From assembly GCA_016936455.1 (NCBI GenBank), contig JAFGXV010000036.1:1-35703 (forward strand): DNA of 35,703 nucleotides, read 5' to 3'. Under the pieces are notes generated by a model. It made no database searches, was not told the DNA's origin, and saw only the letters and a list, made by a program, of their open reading frames with translations. Shown one piece after another: positions 8,753-16,132 of this stretch; within the stretch, counting starts at the first letter, position 1; each line of letters starts with the position of its first letter. The translations under genes were made by a program, and so were the position numbers. Source of the stretch: Desulfuromonadaceae bacterium (GTDB taxonomy: Bacteria; Desulfobacterota; Desulfuromonadia; Desulfuromonadales; Desulfuromonadaceae).

Positions 8753-8790
8753 ACAAAGCCGGCCCGGGGAGGCATCCGGACCGGCTTTGT
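8753..8790 (-). terminator. Probable terminator downstream of the radical SAM gene
   Basis: An inverted repeat with arms ACAAAGCCGG (8753-8762) and CCGGCTTTGT (8781-8790), and further partial pairing inside. It lies about 150 bases after the radical SAM stop and just before the SagB-like gene. The T-run after the stem is weak (CTTTGTTGCGTTT on the minus strand). Confidence 0.55.
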
Positions 8791-8943
8791 CGTGTGTTCA
8801 CAAGGAAGAAAGGAGATTCGGGCTCGCCTGCCACAACAAGCTCGATGGTGAGACTCTACCAAAGCGGGAGCGAACAAAACACCGCCAGACGCGTAAAGTT
8901 TTCTCCCCCCATCCACATTGGGCGACTGTGCAGACGCGCAGTC

Positions 8944-9792
8944 TCATGCTGTGCCCGGCCGCGCGGCCTGTCCCTGGCTCACCAGAGTGCCACAGCCCCC
9001 CAGGGCCTGGCGGCGCCAGCGATTGGCCAGACGCACATTCAGTCCCTGGACACGCAATCCGTCGGCCACAGCAGCCATGGTCGCATCGCCGGGACTGCGC
9101 CACGGCTGTCCCTCGACCGGATTCCATGTCAGCAGATGGAGCGTTATTTCGGGGAAACCCTGCAGGCGCTCCGTCAAGGCCGCCAGTTCTTCCGCTGTAT
9201 CGTTGACCCCTGCGAGCAGCAGGTAATTGATACCGATCTTGCGCCGACGCCGTCGCGACAACAGCGGCCACTGTTGCGCCAGCAAGCGCCACAGGGCCTC
9301 AAAATCCGGCCCGCGCGGTACCAGTTGCCGATGCACGGCTGCCGTTCCGGCATGCACGGAGAGCATCAGGCCATTATGGCGCGCCATCAGAAAACGCTTC
9401 AAGGCCGTCAGGGGCTGGCCGCTGGTCGTCACGGAAACCGGCAGCTCAACGCTGGCCACGAAGGCCTCGACCGTCGTCAAAGCCTGTAGCGGCTCGCCGA
9501 TACCGGAAAGAGTGATGCGCTCAATATGGTGACCCCGCAACCGGGCCGTGGCCAGCTGGTGATGAAGTTCCTCAACGCCCAGCGAGCGCAGCAAGCCGTT
9601 GCGACCGGAGGCACAAAACGGACAGCCCATGGCGCACCCCACCTGAGTGGACAGACAGAGGGTGCCAGTTGGATACCACACCGCCTCAACCTGACAGCCG
9701 TCGTCGAGGGAAACGCTGAATTTGTCATTCTGTCCCTCACCGGCTTGCCGCCCCAGAGCAGACTCTTGCGCAAAACCACTCCCCGCGCTCAT
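8944..9792 (-). CDS. RlmN/Cfr-like radical SAM protein lacking the N-terminal domain
   Basis: A 282-residue radical SAM protein similar to the catalytic core of RlmN/Cfr RNA adenine methyltransferases. GCAMGCPFC gives the C-x3-C-x2-C iron-sulfur ligands, preceded seven residues earlier by the Cys of TLCLSTQVGC (equivalent to E. coli RlmN C118). GIGEPL matches the SAM-binding GxGEP motif. LLLAGVNDT and NPVEGQPW match the later core. GGCGTL near the C-terminus matches the methyl-carrying Cys (C355) region. RlmN proteins are usually about 350-380 residues with an N-terminal RNA-binding helical domain; that domain is missing here. It may modify a different RNA, or be a paralogue of the housekeeping RlmN. 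The start has only a weak ribosome site (GGGACGAG about 12 bases upstream), 18 bases after the DUF815 gene. Confidence 0.82.
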   Translation of the reverse strand: MSAGSGFAQESALGRQAGEGQNDKFSVSLDDGCQVEAVWYPTGTLCLSTQVGCAMGCPFCASGRNGLLRSLGVEELHHQLATARLRGHHIERITLSGIGEPLQALTTVEAFVASVELPVSVTTSGQPLTALKRFLMARHNGLMLSVHAGTAAVHRQLVPRGPDFEALWRLLAQQWPLLSRRRRRKIGINYLLLAGVNDTAEELAALTERLQGFPEITLHLLTWNPVEGQPWRSPGDATMAAVADGLRVQGLNVRLANRWRRQALGGCGTLVSQGQAARPGTA

Positions 9793-9810
9793 CCCAATCG
9801 CCGCTCGTCC

Positions 9811-10707
9811 CTAGGCAACGCCAGGCTTGCTGCCCCGCAGGTGGCTGCCAACCCAGCGCCGCGCGAACTGCAGAGCGGTGCGGCCACAGCGCTTGCTCTT
9901 ATCGTGCGACCAGCGAATTGCCGCCACCTCGCACTCCGTGCTCCATGCCAGCGATCGGCCCTGTTCGGCACACAGCTGGTCAATGCACAGCCGAACCACG
10001 CGCAAGTACTGATCCTGGCTGAAAGAATCAAAGGAAACCCACAACCCGAAGCGATCCGACAGGGAACTCTTCTCTTCAATGGAGTCGGAAGCGCGAATTT
10101 CGCCGCCCTTCATGTGATTGCCGAGATTGTCGTACTCATACTGCGGCAACAGAAAGCGGCGATTGGAGGTAACGTAAATCAGGCTGTTGCGCGGTGCCGA
10201 GTAAACGGCCCCGTCGAGGGCACTTTTGAGGATCTTGTAACTCTTTTCGCCGGTCTCGAAGGAAAGATCATCACAGAAAATGATAAAGCGATAGGGCTGA
10301 TTCTTGATGTGGGTGAAGATATCCGGCAGATGATGCAAATCATCCTTGTCAACCTGAATCACGCGCAGCCCCTGCGGCGCGTATTCGTTCAGCAGTGCGC
10401 GCACCAGGGATGACTTGCCAGTGCCGCGCGATCCCCACAGCAGGGCGTTGTTGGCCGGCAGGCCTTCCACGAACTGGGCGGTGTTGTCCGTCATGATCTT
10501 TTTCTGCTCGTCGATCCCGAGCAGATCATCCAGCCGGGTCACTTCCGTTTCCGGCATGGCCTCCAGATAACCGGCAACCGAATGACAGCGCCAGCTTGCA
10601 GCCAGGGTGTTGCGCCAGTCGATGGGTTCGACCGCCTGCGGCAGAATCTGCTCGACAGCGGCCAGCACCCGTTTCAGCTGCGCGACCAATTCCGAATCCC
10701 ATTCCAT
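9811..10707 (-). CDS. DUF815-family AAA+ ATPase
   Basis: An ATP-binding protein of 298 residues. The central AAA core carries a Walker A GSRGTGKSS, a Walker B FIIFCDDLSF, and a TSNRRFL sensor segment typical of DUF815, followed by DRFGLWVSF. Its cellular role is not established. I prefer the ATG at 10707 because AGGAGG lies five bases upstream; an in-frame ATG at 10728 would add seven residues and has only GGGA. It is probably first in an operon with the radical SAM gene, which follows after 18 bases. Confidence 0.87.
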   Translation of the reverse strand: MEWDSELVAQLKRVLAAVEQILPQAVEPIDWRNTLAASWRCHSVAGYLEAMPETEVTRLDDLLGIDEQKKIMTDNTAQFVEGLPANNALLWGSRGTGKSSLVRALLNEYAPQGLRVIQVDKDDLHHLPDIFTHIKNQPYRFIIFCDDLSFETGEKSYKILKSALDGAVYSAPRNSLIYVTSNRRFLLPQYEYDNLGNHMKGGEIRASDSIEEKSSLSDRFGLWVSFDSFSQDQYLRVVRLCIDQLCAEQGRSLAWSTECEVAAIRWSHDKSKRCGRTALQFARRWVGSHLRGSKPGVA

Positions 10708-10754
10708 CTCAACCTCCTCATGCTTCATTTCATCCCACCAAAGATAGTTTGCTT

Positions 10755-10775
10755 AAAAAAAAAGCAGAACTGCTT
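10755..10775 (-). terminator. Hairpin plus T9 in the leader of the DUF815 operon
   Basis: Read on the minus strand, the palindrome AAGCAG-TT-CTGCTT (10775-10762) runs into nine T residues. It has the form of a short intrinsic terminator about 50 bases before the DUF815 start, so it could attenuate that operon. The stem is only 5-6 bp. Confidence 0.4.
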
Positions 10776-10838
10776 GTTTCTTCAGCACAACCTCGATGAA
10801 AAATCCCTCGAACAGCCCGTTTTTCCGTTAAAAACCTC

Positions 10839-10868
10839 ATTATGACCCAATCGGACAAACTGGCACAA
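10839..10868 (-). promoter_or_regulatory. Possible sigma-70 promoter for the DUF815 operon
   Basis: TTGTGC (10868-10863) and CATAAT (10844-10839) on the minus strand are separated by 18 bases. The -35 box lies inside the -24 element of the divergent sigma-54 promoter, so the two would compete. Box quality is moderate. Confidence 0.35.
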
Positions 10869-10876
10869 GGGTTGCT
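10861..10876 (+). promoter_or_regulatory. Sigma-54 promoter of the ammonium transporter gene
   Basis: TGGCACAAGGGTTGCT is an exact match to the -24/-12 consensus TGGCAC-N5-TTGCW, with GG and GC elements correctly spaced. Transcription would begin near 10888, about 70 bases before the amt start. Nitrogen-limitation control through RpoN and an NtrC-type activator is the established arrangement for this family. I did not recognise clear activator sites upstream. Confidence 0.9.
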
Positions 10877-10959
10877 CTATGACTGAGCGGAAAATTTTAT
10901 CGATTTCCAGCAAGCAATGAAAACAGCGTCGTTTTCACTTCATTCAAAGGAGAATCACC

Positions 10960-12282
10960 ATGTCCCTCTTCCGACTTGCCCTGGCAGGCCTGGTGCTTGC
11001 CCCGCAATGCGCCCTATGCGCAGAAACCCCTGTCGATACCGGTGCTACCGCCTGGATGATGATTTCCGTAGCCCTGGTGCTACTGATGATTCCCGGTCTG
11101 GCCATGTTCTATGGCGGCCTGGTGCGCACCAAAAATGTCCTCTCCACCATGATGCACAGCTATATCGCCCTGGCCATTATCGGTGTGCTATGGGTGGCTG
11201 TCGGCTACAGCCTGACCTTTGGACAGAGCATTCTGGGTGGCTTCATCGGCTGGAACAGCGACTATTTCTTCCTTAAGGGAATTGATGAGACCATTACTAA
11301 CGGCATCCCGGAATACATTATGGCCATGTTTCAGGGCAAATTTGCCATCATCACCCCGGCCCTGATCAGTGGGGCTATCGCCGAACGCGTTTACCTGCGC
11401 GGTTATGCAGCCTTTATCGCGCTGTGGTTCCTCTGTGTTTACTGCCCGCTGTGCCACTGGGTCTGGGCTTCAGACGGCTGGCTGTTCAATGCCGGTGCCG
11501 CCGGCGTGATCGATCTGGCCGGCGGACTGGTCATTCATGTCTCGGCCGGAACCAGCGCCCTGGTTGCCGCCATCTACCTCGGCCCCCGCAAAGGCTTCCC
11601 GCGTAAGCCCATGCACCCCAACAACCTCGTCATGACCATGATGGGTGCCGGCCTGCTGTGGGTCGGCTGGTTCGGCTTCAACGCCGGCTCCACCCTGCAA
11701 AGCGGTCTGGACACCGCACGCGCCCTGACCATGACCCAGATTTCAGCCGCCAGCGGCGCTTTGACCTGGCTGATCCTGGAAGCCCTGCTGCTGCGCAAAG
11801 CCACCGCTCTCGGCTTCGTTTCCGGCATTCTGGCCGGTCTGGTCGTCATCACCCCTGCCGCCGCTGTCGTTCAACCGACTGGAGCGCTCATTCTCGGTGC
11901 CGCCTCAACCCTGGTCTGCTACTATGCCCTGCAACTGAAAATGAAGTTCGGCTACGACGACAGCCTCGACTGCTTCGGCATTCACGGCGTCGGCAGCGGC
12001 CTCGGTGTTCTGCTGCTGTGCTTCTTTATCCGTGACAGCTGGATGGAAAGTGCCGCGGCCGCAGCCGGTGGCAGCTGGACCGCCCTCAATCAGCTGGCCA
12101 TTCAGCTGATGGGCATGGGCGCCACCATTGCTCTGGCCCTGGTGGTCACCCTTGGCCTGTGTGTCTTGATTGAAAAAACCATCGGCTTCCGCATCGATGC
12201 CCAAGGCGAAGCCGAAGGTCTGGACCAGGCACTGCATGGCGAGCGCGGTTACGGCTTGCTGAACGCCTCACTGGATCAGTAA
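10960..12282 (+). CDS. amt: Ammonium transporter (Amt family)
   Basis: A 440-residue inner-membrane ammonium channel. An N-terminal signal peptide of about 21 residues, as in E. coli AmtB, is followed by eleven predicted membrane helices. The paired pore histidines are seen in IHVSAGTSAL and FGIHGVGSG. The outer gate phenylalanine is in MFQGKFAIITPALI and the second in WVGWFGFNAGS. The carboxyl tail (GFRIDAQGEAEGLDQALHGERGY) is the usual PII-binding cytoplasmic segment. AAAGGAG lies upstream of ATG 10960. The usual partner glnK is not next to it: the gene is followed directly by a terminator. Expression is probably nitrogen-controlled through the sigma-54 promoter upstream. Confidence 0.96.
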   Translation: MSLFRLALAGLVLAPQCALCAETPVDTGATAWMMISVALVLLMIPGLAMFYGGLVRTKNVLSTMMHSYIALAIIGVLWVAVGYSLTFGQSILGGFIGWNSDYFFLKGIDETITNGIPEYIMAMFQGKFAIITPALISGAIAERVYLRGYAAFIALWFLCVYCPLCHWVWASDGWLFNAGAAGVIDLAGGLVIHVSAGTSALVAAIYLGPRKGFPRKPMHPNNLVMTMMGAGLLWVGWFGFNAGSTLQSGLDTARALTMTQISAASGALTWLILEALLLRKATALGFVSGILAGLVVITPAAAVVQPTGALILGAASTLVCYYALQLKMKFGYDDSLDCFGIHGVGSGLGVLLLCFFIRDSWMESAAAAAGGSWTALNQLAIQLMGMGATIALALVVTLGLCVLIEKTIGFRIDAQGEAEGLDQALHGERGYGLLNASLDQ

Positions 12283-12305
12283 ACGCGAATATTGCACTCG
12301 CGACT

Positions 12306-12340
12306 AAAAAGGGGATGGCGTCTTCTGCCATCCCCTTTTT
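12306..12340. terminator. Bidirectional intrinsic terminator after amt
   Basis: Perfect 14-bp arms, AAAAAGGGGATGGC (12306-12319) and its complement (12327-12340), around a 7-base loop, with A and T tails on both sides. It also serves the convergent FG-GAP gene. Confidence 0.92.
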
Positions 12341-12360
12341 ACTCTCTTATTTTCTGCTCT

Positions 12361-14091
12361 CTAGCGAACCGGTACGGATAAAACATAGCTGGCTTCCGCT
12401 TTATCAAGCAGCCCTCCAGCATCCGTAGCAACCATCAGTGCCTGCCCATTGGAGACCGTCAACCCTTGAAGCGGGCGCTCCAGTTTGTCGCCAACCGATC
12501 CTTTCAGCAGCATCCCATTCTGATACTTGAACACCGCCAGCCAACTCTTATTGATGGCGGAAGCCACACCGACAGCCTGCAGCATCGAGCCATCCGTCCC
12601 GATCGCAACAATTTCGGGGATCCCATCCCCATCAAGATCGGCCGCCACCGGTGAGACTTCGCACACCGCGCTGGCAATCATCGGATTCTGGGCGTCGGGA
12701 TCGATATCATAGGTGACTGTGGAAATTGACGCTCCCAGCTCCTTGCTCGACTTATAGAGCTGCTTTTCCCCGCTGTAGACATAAAGACGACGGTTATGGA
12801 TGAAAACGCTTTCCGGCGTTCCATCACCATTAATATCCGTAAACAGAGCGCCGAACAGGCGGAAGTTGCGCGGCAGATCGAGCCCTACGGGACTGGCCGC
12901 CAAACGGTTGCCCGTGAGCGTCAACTGACGCACCTGGGCACCGTAAAAGGTTTCTCGATTAAAATCCTGGCTCAGCAATTGCTCGGAACGGCCATCGCCA
13001 TCCATGTCAAACCCGGCCAGTAACGCACTGTAAGCCCTCACAACAGGAACCAATTGACCGCCCTGAAGCTGGAGCAGATCGGAATTAATCCGTTTATCCG
13101 CCCACACCGTTACAGCCAGGTACAACTCGCCAGGTTGCGGCTGCCACCAGGACAATGAAAGAATCTGACCCATCGTCGCGCTGTCGCCTGTTGCCACCAG
13201 CTCCAAGCTGTTCTGGACAGAAAAAACCTCTATGCTTCCACCATTGGTAGAGGCAAGTAACAACTGATTATCGACTGTTTCAAAATCTGCCATAACCGTT
13301 GACCTGCCATACTGGCCAATCATGTTAAAGCGTGGAAATTCCATGCTGAAACCAGCCGCCAACGGATTAACCGCTGCGGACGGATAGGGCGCGGAAGGAC
13401 GCTCGTAGGTCACCGGTCCGGCTGGTACCGCCGGCGCGGCGGGTGCAAACGGTGCGTAAGGTGCTGCCGGCGCATACGCGGTAATGGCGTTGGTGGAGTA
13501 GGATTGTTGCGCTGGCATCACGGGCTGATTGCCATACGCACGCAGCAGACGGCCTTTGCCATCGCGCAGCTGCAGCCCAGAAGCCGTTGCGGCAAAGGTC
13601 AAGTCTGCGCTGGCCGCTGCCGTGTTTTCCTGCCACTCCAATTCAGGGAGAGCCGTTTTCAGTTGGCTGCCCATGTCGCCATTCTGACCCGTTTCATCCT
13701 GAAAGATTGCACTGAGATGGCTGAAGCGATGAACAGCCGTTCCCGGCGACAGAGCGGCCGCGTTACCGCTGACCACCGAAGCGTAGGAATAACCCGCCTT
13801 GACCCGTGTCACCTGCAGCACGGCCACTGTTTTATCCAGAGAACCAATCACTTTGCCGCTCACTGGATGAATGACTTTTTCTCCGGCTTCCACCACCGTC
13901 AGCAGATCGCCTATAACGACCCCCTGGGCGCTGTCCAGATCAAGAATGTACTCCTGCCCGGCGGCCATGACCACGTAACCGGTTACCGGCTTCAAATCAT
14001 GGCGGACCCCGTCCATCACCGTGGCAAACACCGGTTGCACACCCAGCAGAATCAGTACAACCAGCAGCAACCCTACGGACCTGAATTTCAT
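12361..14091 (-). CDS. Exported FG-GAP/VCBS repeat protein with FlgT-like N-terminal region
   Basis: A 576-residue exported protein with a signal peptide (MKFRSVGLLLVVLILLGVQ, cleavage near residue 23). Residues about 35-115 contain a GVVIGDLLTVVEAGEKVIHP and GKVIG pattern that resembles the C-terminal domain of flagellar assembly protein FlgT. A Pro/Ala-rich linker (about 195-235) leads to a beta-propeller-like region with calcium-binding FG-GAP repeats: DMDGDG, DINGDG and DLDGDG each followed by a short strand. It probably sits in the periplasm or on the outer face. Its ligand or partner is unknown. GGGAGG precedes the ATG. It is separated from the upstream porin by a terminator, so it has its own promoter. 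Confidence 0.78.
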   Translation of the reverse strand: MKFRSVGLLLVVLILLGVQPVFATVMDGVRHDLKPVTGYVVMAAGQEYILDLDSAQGVVIGDLLTVVEAGEKVIHPVSGKVIGSLDKTVAVLQVTRVKAGYSYASVVSGNAAALSPGTAVHRFSHLSAIFQDETGQNGDMGSQLKTALPELEWQENTAAASADLTFAATASGLQLRDGKGRLLRAYGNQPVMPAQQSYSTNAITAYAPAAPYAPFAPAAPAVPAGPVTYERPSAPYPSAAVNPLAAGFSMEFPRFNMIGQYGRSTVMADFETVDNQLLLASTNGGSIEVFSVQNSLELVATGDSATMGQILSLSWWQPQPGELYLAVTVWADKRINSDLLQLQGGQLVPVVRAYSALLAGFDMDGDGRSEQLLSQDFNRETFYGAQVRQLTLTGNRLAASPVGLDLPRNFRLFGALFTDINGDGTPESVFIHNRRLYVYSGEKQLYKSSKELGASISTVTYDIDPDAQNPMIASAVCEVSPVAADLDGDGIPEIVAIGTDGSMLQAVGVASAINKSWLAVFKYQNGMLLKGSVGDKLERPLQGLTVSNGQALMVATDAGGLLDKAEASYVLSVPVR

Positions 14092-14148
14092 AAGCGTTTC
14101 CTCCCTGATATGTTAATTCTTTGAACTCGGAAATATTTTCAGATCCGC

Positions 14149-14154
14149 ATTATA
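14149..14154 (-). promoter_or_regulatory. -10 box of the FG-GAP gene
   Basis: A perfect TATAAT lies about 60 bases before the start codon. The sequence 17 bases upstream is TGTGCA, a poor -35 match, so this is either a weak promoter or one needing an activator. Confidence 0.4.
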
Positions 14155-14178
14155 ACGATTTACCACGCTGCTGCACAT

Positions 14179-14210
14179 AAAAAAGGCCGGGCAAATGCCC
14201 GGCCTTTTTA
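14179..14210 (-). terminator. Intrinsic terminator of the first porin-like gene
   Basis: GGCCGGGC-AAAT-GCCCGGCC stem, flanked by A6 and T5 runs, directly after the porin stop at 14228. On the minus strand the stem is followed by TTTTTTATG. Confidence 0.93.
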
Positions 14211-14227
14211 TTCAACTCTTCAATAGA

Positions 14228-15586
14228 TTAGAACTTGTAGCGAAGGTTTGCGGTCAGAATGTAAACATCCTCATCAGAGTTACCATCGCAATCAACTTCG
14301 TAGTAATCCATCGCATCATCAGCAGCCAGGTAGCCGAACTGGGCACCTACGGTTGTGCTGCTGAACAACTTATAAGTCGCATATGCGTCAAATTCGAAGC
14401 CGATCTTATCCTCGGATTCTGCGCCATTGGTGCTTGTATACTCGATATCTTCGGCAGTCATCAGGTACAGGGCCGCAACACCGACATTCAGCTTGTCAGT
14501 GACCTTATGGTCGTAGCCGAGACGGTTGAGAATCAGACCTTTGTCCTGAATATAAGGTGAAGCCGAGAAGTAATCGTCATCTGTAAGGCTTTCAAACAGA
14601 ACCACGGAGTATTGTGAATTGATGTCAACATCAGTAGAAACGAAGGCATCCAGATCGTCATCCGTGGAATCATCGTCACCAGAAGCATACCAGAAGGTGT
14701 AGGTCAGCTTGCCAGCACCCATTTTCATACCTAAATCAACATGACCGAAGTAACCACCGAAATCATACTCTTCACCGGCATCACCAAACTGATACATCAG
14801 GTCCCAGTTGGCAAAGAAGTTGCCAGCCTTGGTGCTACCGTCAATACCCAAGGTGTAAAGATCAAGATCAACACCCGTAAAGGTCTTCACATACCAAGTG
14901 GTTGGGGCAAAGGCAGCGGTGCCTGATGCAGCATCACTGGTCTCCCACAGGGCAAAGAAACCGAGCTTGGTATTTTCAATACTATTCAGGTTGTAACGGA
15001 CAAACAATGCATCCAGGTCTTCAAAGTCGTTAGTGTCAGCGGTGTTGACCATTTCGTAGCCGCGCATCCAAGCCAGTTCGAGTGTTCCGGGCCCCGCGTC
15101 GATTTTAAAATCGAGGCCAGTTGCCGTTTCTTGCCACAAGAACTTGTTAACAGTGAAGGTCTGCAAACCCAATTTAGCTCGTCCACCAGCCAATGCAAAG
15201 TCGACATATGCCCAGCGCGTCTCAACATTCACGCTATCACCTGAAAATGCGCCACCAGTGCTTGCGCCATTGGTTCCGGTCCGACCAAACTCAACCCCAC
15301 CAACTTCAATAGCATACACGCCTTTGATGGAACCCTCATCGCTGCTGGCTTCTACCCACAGACGATATTTGAACTCACCCATAAAATCGTTGCCGTCATC
15401 GTCCTTGATCAGTGTTCCCTGAGCTGCACCCAGCTTTTCAGCTTTATCAACACCATTAAAGAAACTCGGCTGGTTGGTGAACACGCGAAACCGGTGATTC
15501 AGATCGCCGTGGAAAGCAAAATCCACTGCGAAAGCGGGAGCGGCCATGGCTACCATAAGAGCCAAGGCAATCAGTACTCTCTTCAT
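14228..15586 (-). CDS. Outer-membrane porin-like beta-barrel, paralogue 1
   Basis: A 452-residue protein with a signal peptide (MKRVLIALALMVAMAAPAFA) and alternating amphipathic strands ending in LTANLRYKF. The terminal aromatic residue is the signal for outer-membrane beta-barrel insertion. Acidic segments such as GDDDSTDDDLDAF suggest cation-interacting surface loops. It shares long aligned blocks with the next gene: RWAYVDFALAGGRA, FTFWYASGDD-like stretches, QDKGLILNRLGYD and LYLMTAEDI. The function is presumably small-solute diffusion; the substrate is unknown. AAGGAGG precedes the ATG. The gene has its own terminator and a long AT-rich upstream region. Confidence 0.82.
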   Translation of the reverse strand: MKRVLIALALMVAMAAPAFAVDFAFHGDLNHRFRVFTNQPSFFNGVDKAEKLGAAQGTLIKDDDGNDFMGEFKYRLWVEASSDEGSIKGVYAIEVGGVEFGRTGTNGASTGGAFSGDSVNVETRWAYVDFALAGGRAKLGLQTFTVNKFLWQETATGLDFKIDAGPGTLELAWMRGYEMVNTADTNDFEDLDALFVRYNLNSIENTKLGFFALWETSDAASGTAAFAPTTWYVKTFTGVDLDLYTLGIDGSTKAGNFFANWDLMYQFGDAGEEYDFGGYFGHVDLGMKMGAGKLTYTFWYASGDDDSTDDDLDAFVSTDVDINSQYSVVLFESLTDDDYFSASPYIQDKGLILNRLGYDHKVTDKLNVGVAALYLMTAEDIEYTSTNGAESEDKIGFEFDAYATYKLFSSTTVGAQFGYLAADDAMDYYEVDCDGNSDEDVYILTANLRYKF

Positions 15587-15891
15587 ACGCTTTTCCTCCT
15601 TTTTTCCTTGTTGTTAATGTGCACCCTTGCACTCATACGGCTTGTCAAAAAAGCTCGTGGCAGGAGCCAAGACTGGAAAGCCGTTACAAAATCAAACAAA
15701 AGCAACAATGTTTTATTTTTAAAACAAAATCAACAACTATTATCTATACAATGTTCATACCAACAAAACAGAAACAGCCAAAAATCGACTAAACCATTAA
15801 AATAACACAAAGTTTTCCTGCCGCCTGTTTATCTATTTTAAAAACTTTCTGCTCTGACGAAACATCCTAATGCCCATTTCATGATGTAGAA

Positions 15892-15944
15892 TTGACACAA
15901 CAGTGTTTTTTTTTTGACACACAGTAAGCTGTCCTTTTTTTTTT
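15892..15944 (+). repeat. Imperfect tandem repeat with two T10 tracts
   Basis: TTGACACAACAGTG followed by T10 and TTGACACACAGTAAGCTGTCC followed by T10. Each has a short internal inverted repeat (ACAC/GTGT; GACA/TGTC) before the T run. They could be weak plus-strand terminators or, read as A-tracts on the minus strand, upstream promoter elements for the porin. Confidence 0.5.
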
Positions 15945-16071
15945 AAACTCTGTTTTAGTTACATACCCAAAAACAAAATGTCAAGGGTAAATAGATTCGA
16001 AACCTCATATATTCGGATTCCGGCACAACAAAGCGCACAAAATACCTCTTCCTTCAGGACGCCAAACCAAC

Positions 16072-16110
16072 CAAATAAAAAACCCCTTGCCGGCAAAGCC
16101 AGCAAGGGGC
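16072..16110 (-). terminator. Intrinsic terminator of the second porin-like gene
   Basis: Stem CCCCTTGC/GCAAGGGG with partial pairing inside. On the minus strand it is followed by TTTTTTATTT. It lies about 25 bases after the stop at 16133. Confidence 0.9.
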
Positions 16111-16132
16111 GCAAAAAGACTCCCAAGCAAAC

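Larger units (their letters stand above)
15587..16132. other. AT-rich intergenic region between the two porin-like genes
   Basis: About 545 bases without a credible gene and much richer in A and T than the surroundings. It contains the terminator of paralogue 2 (16072-16110) and presumably the promoter of paralogue 1; a TTGACA on the minus strand near 15646 has no good -10 partner. Two T10 runs (15906-15915 and 15935-15944) each follow a short TTGACACA-containing segment, making an imperfect 29-base direct repeat. Confidence 0.6.

Noticed and set aside
8798-9292. 164-codon minus-strand frame overlapping the radical SAM gene in another phase
   Set aside because: The overlapping frame carries all radical SAM motifs; this one is Arg/Ala/Gly-rich without domains.
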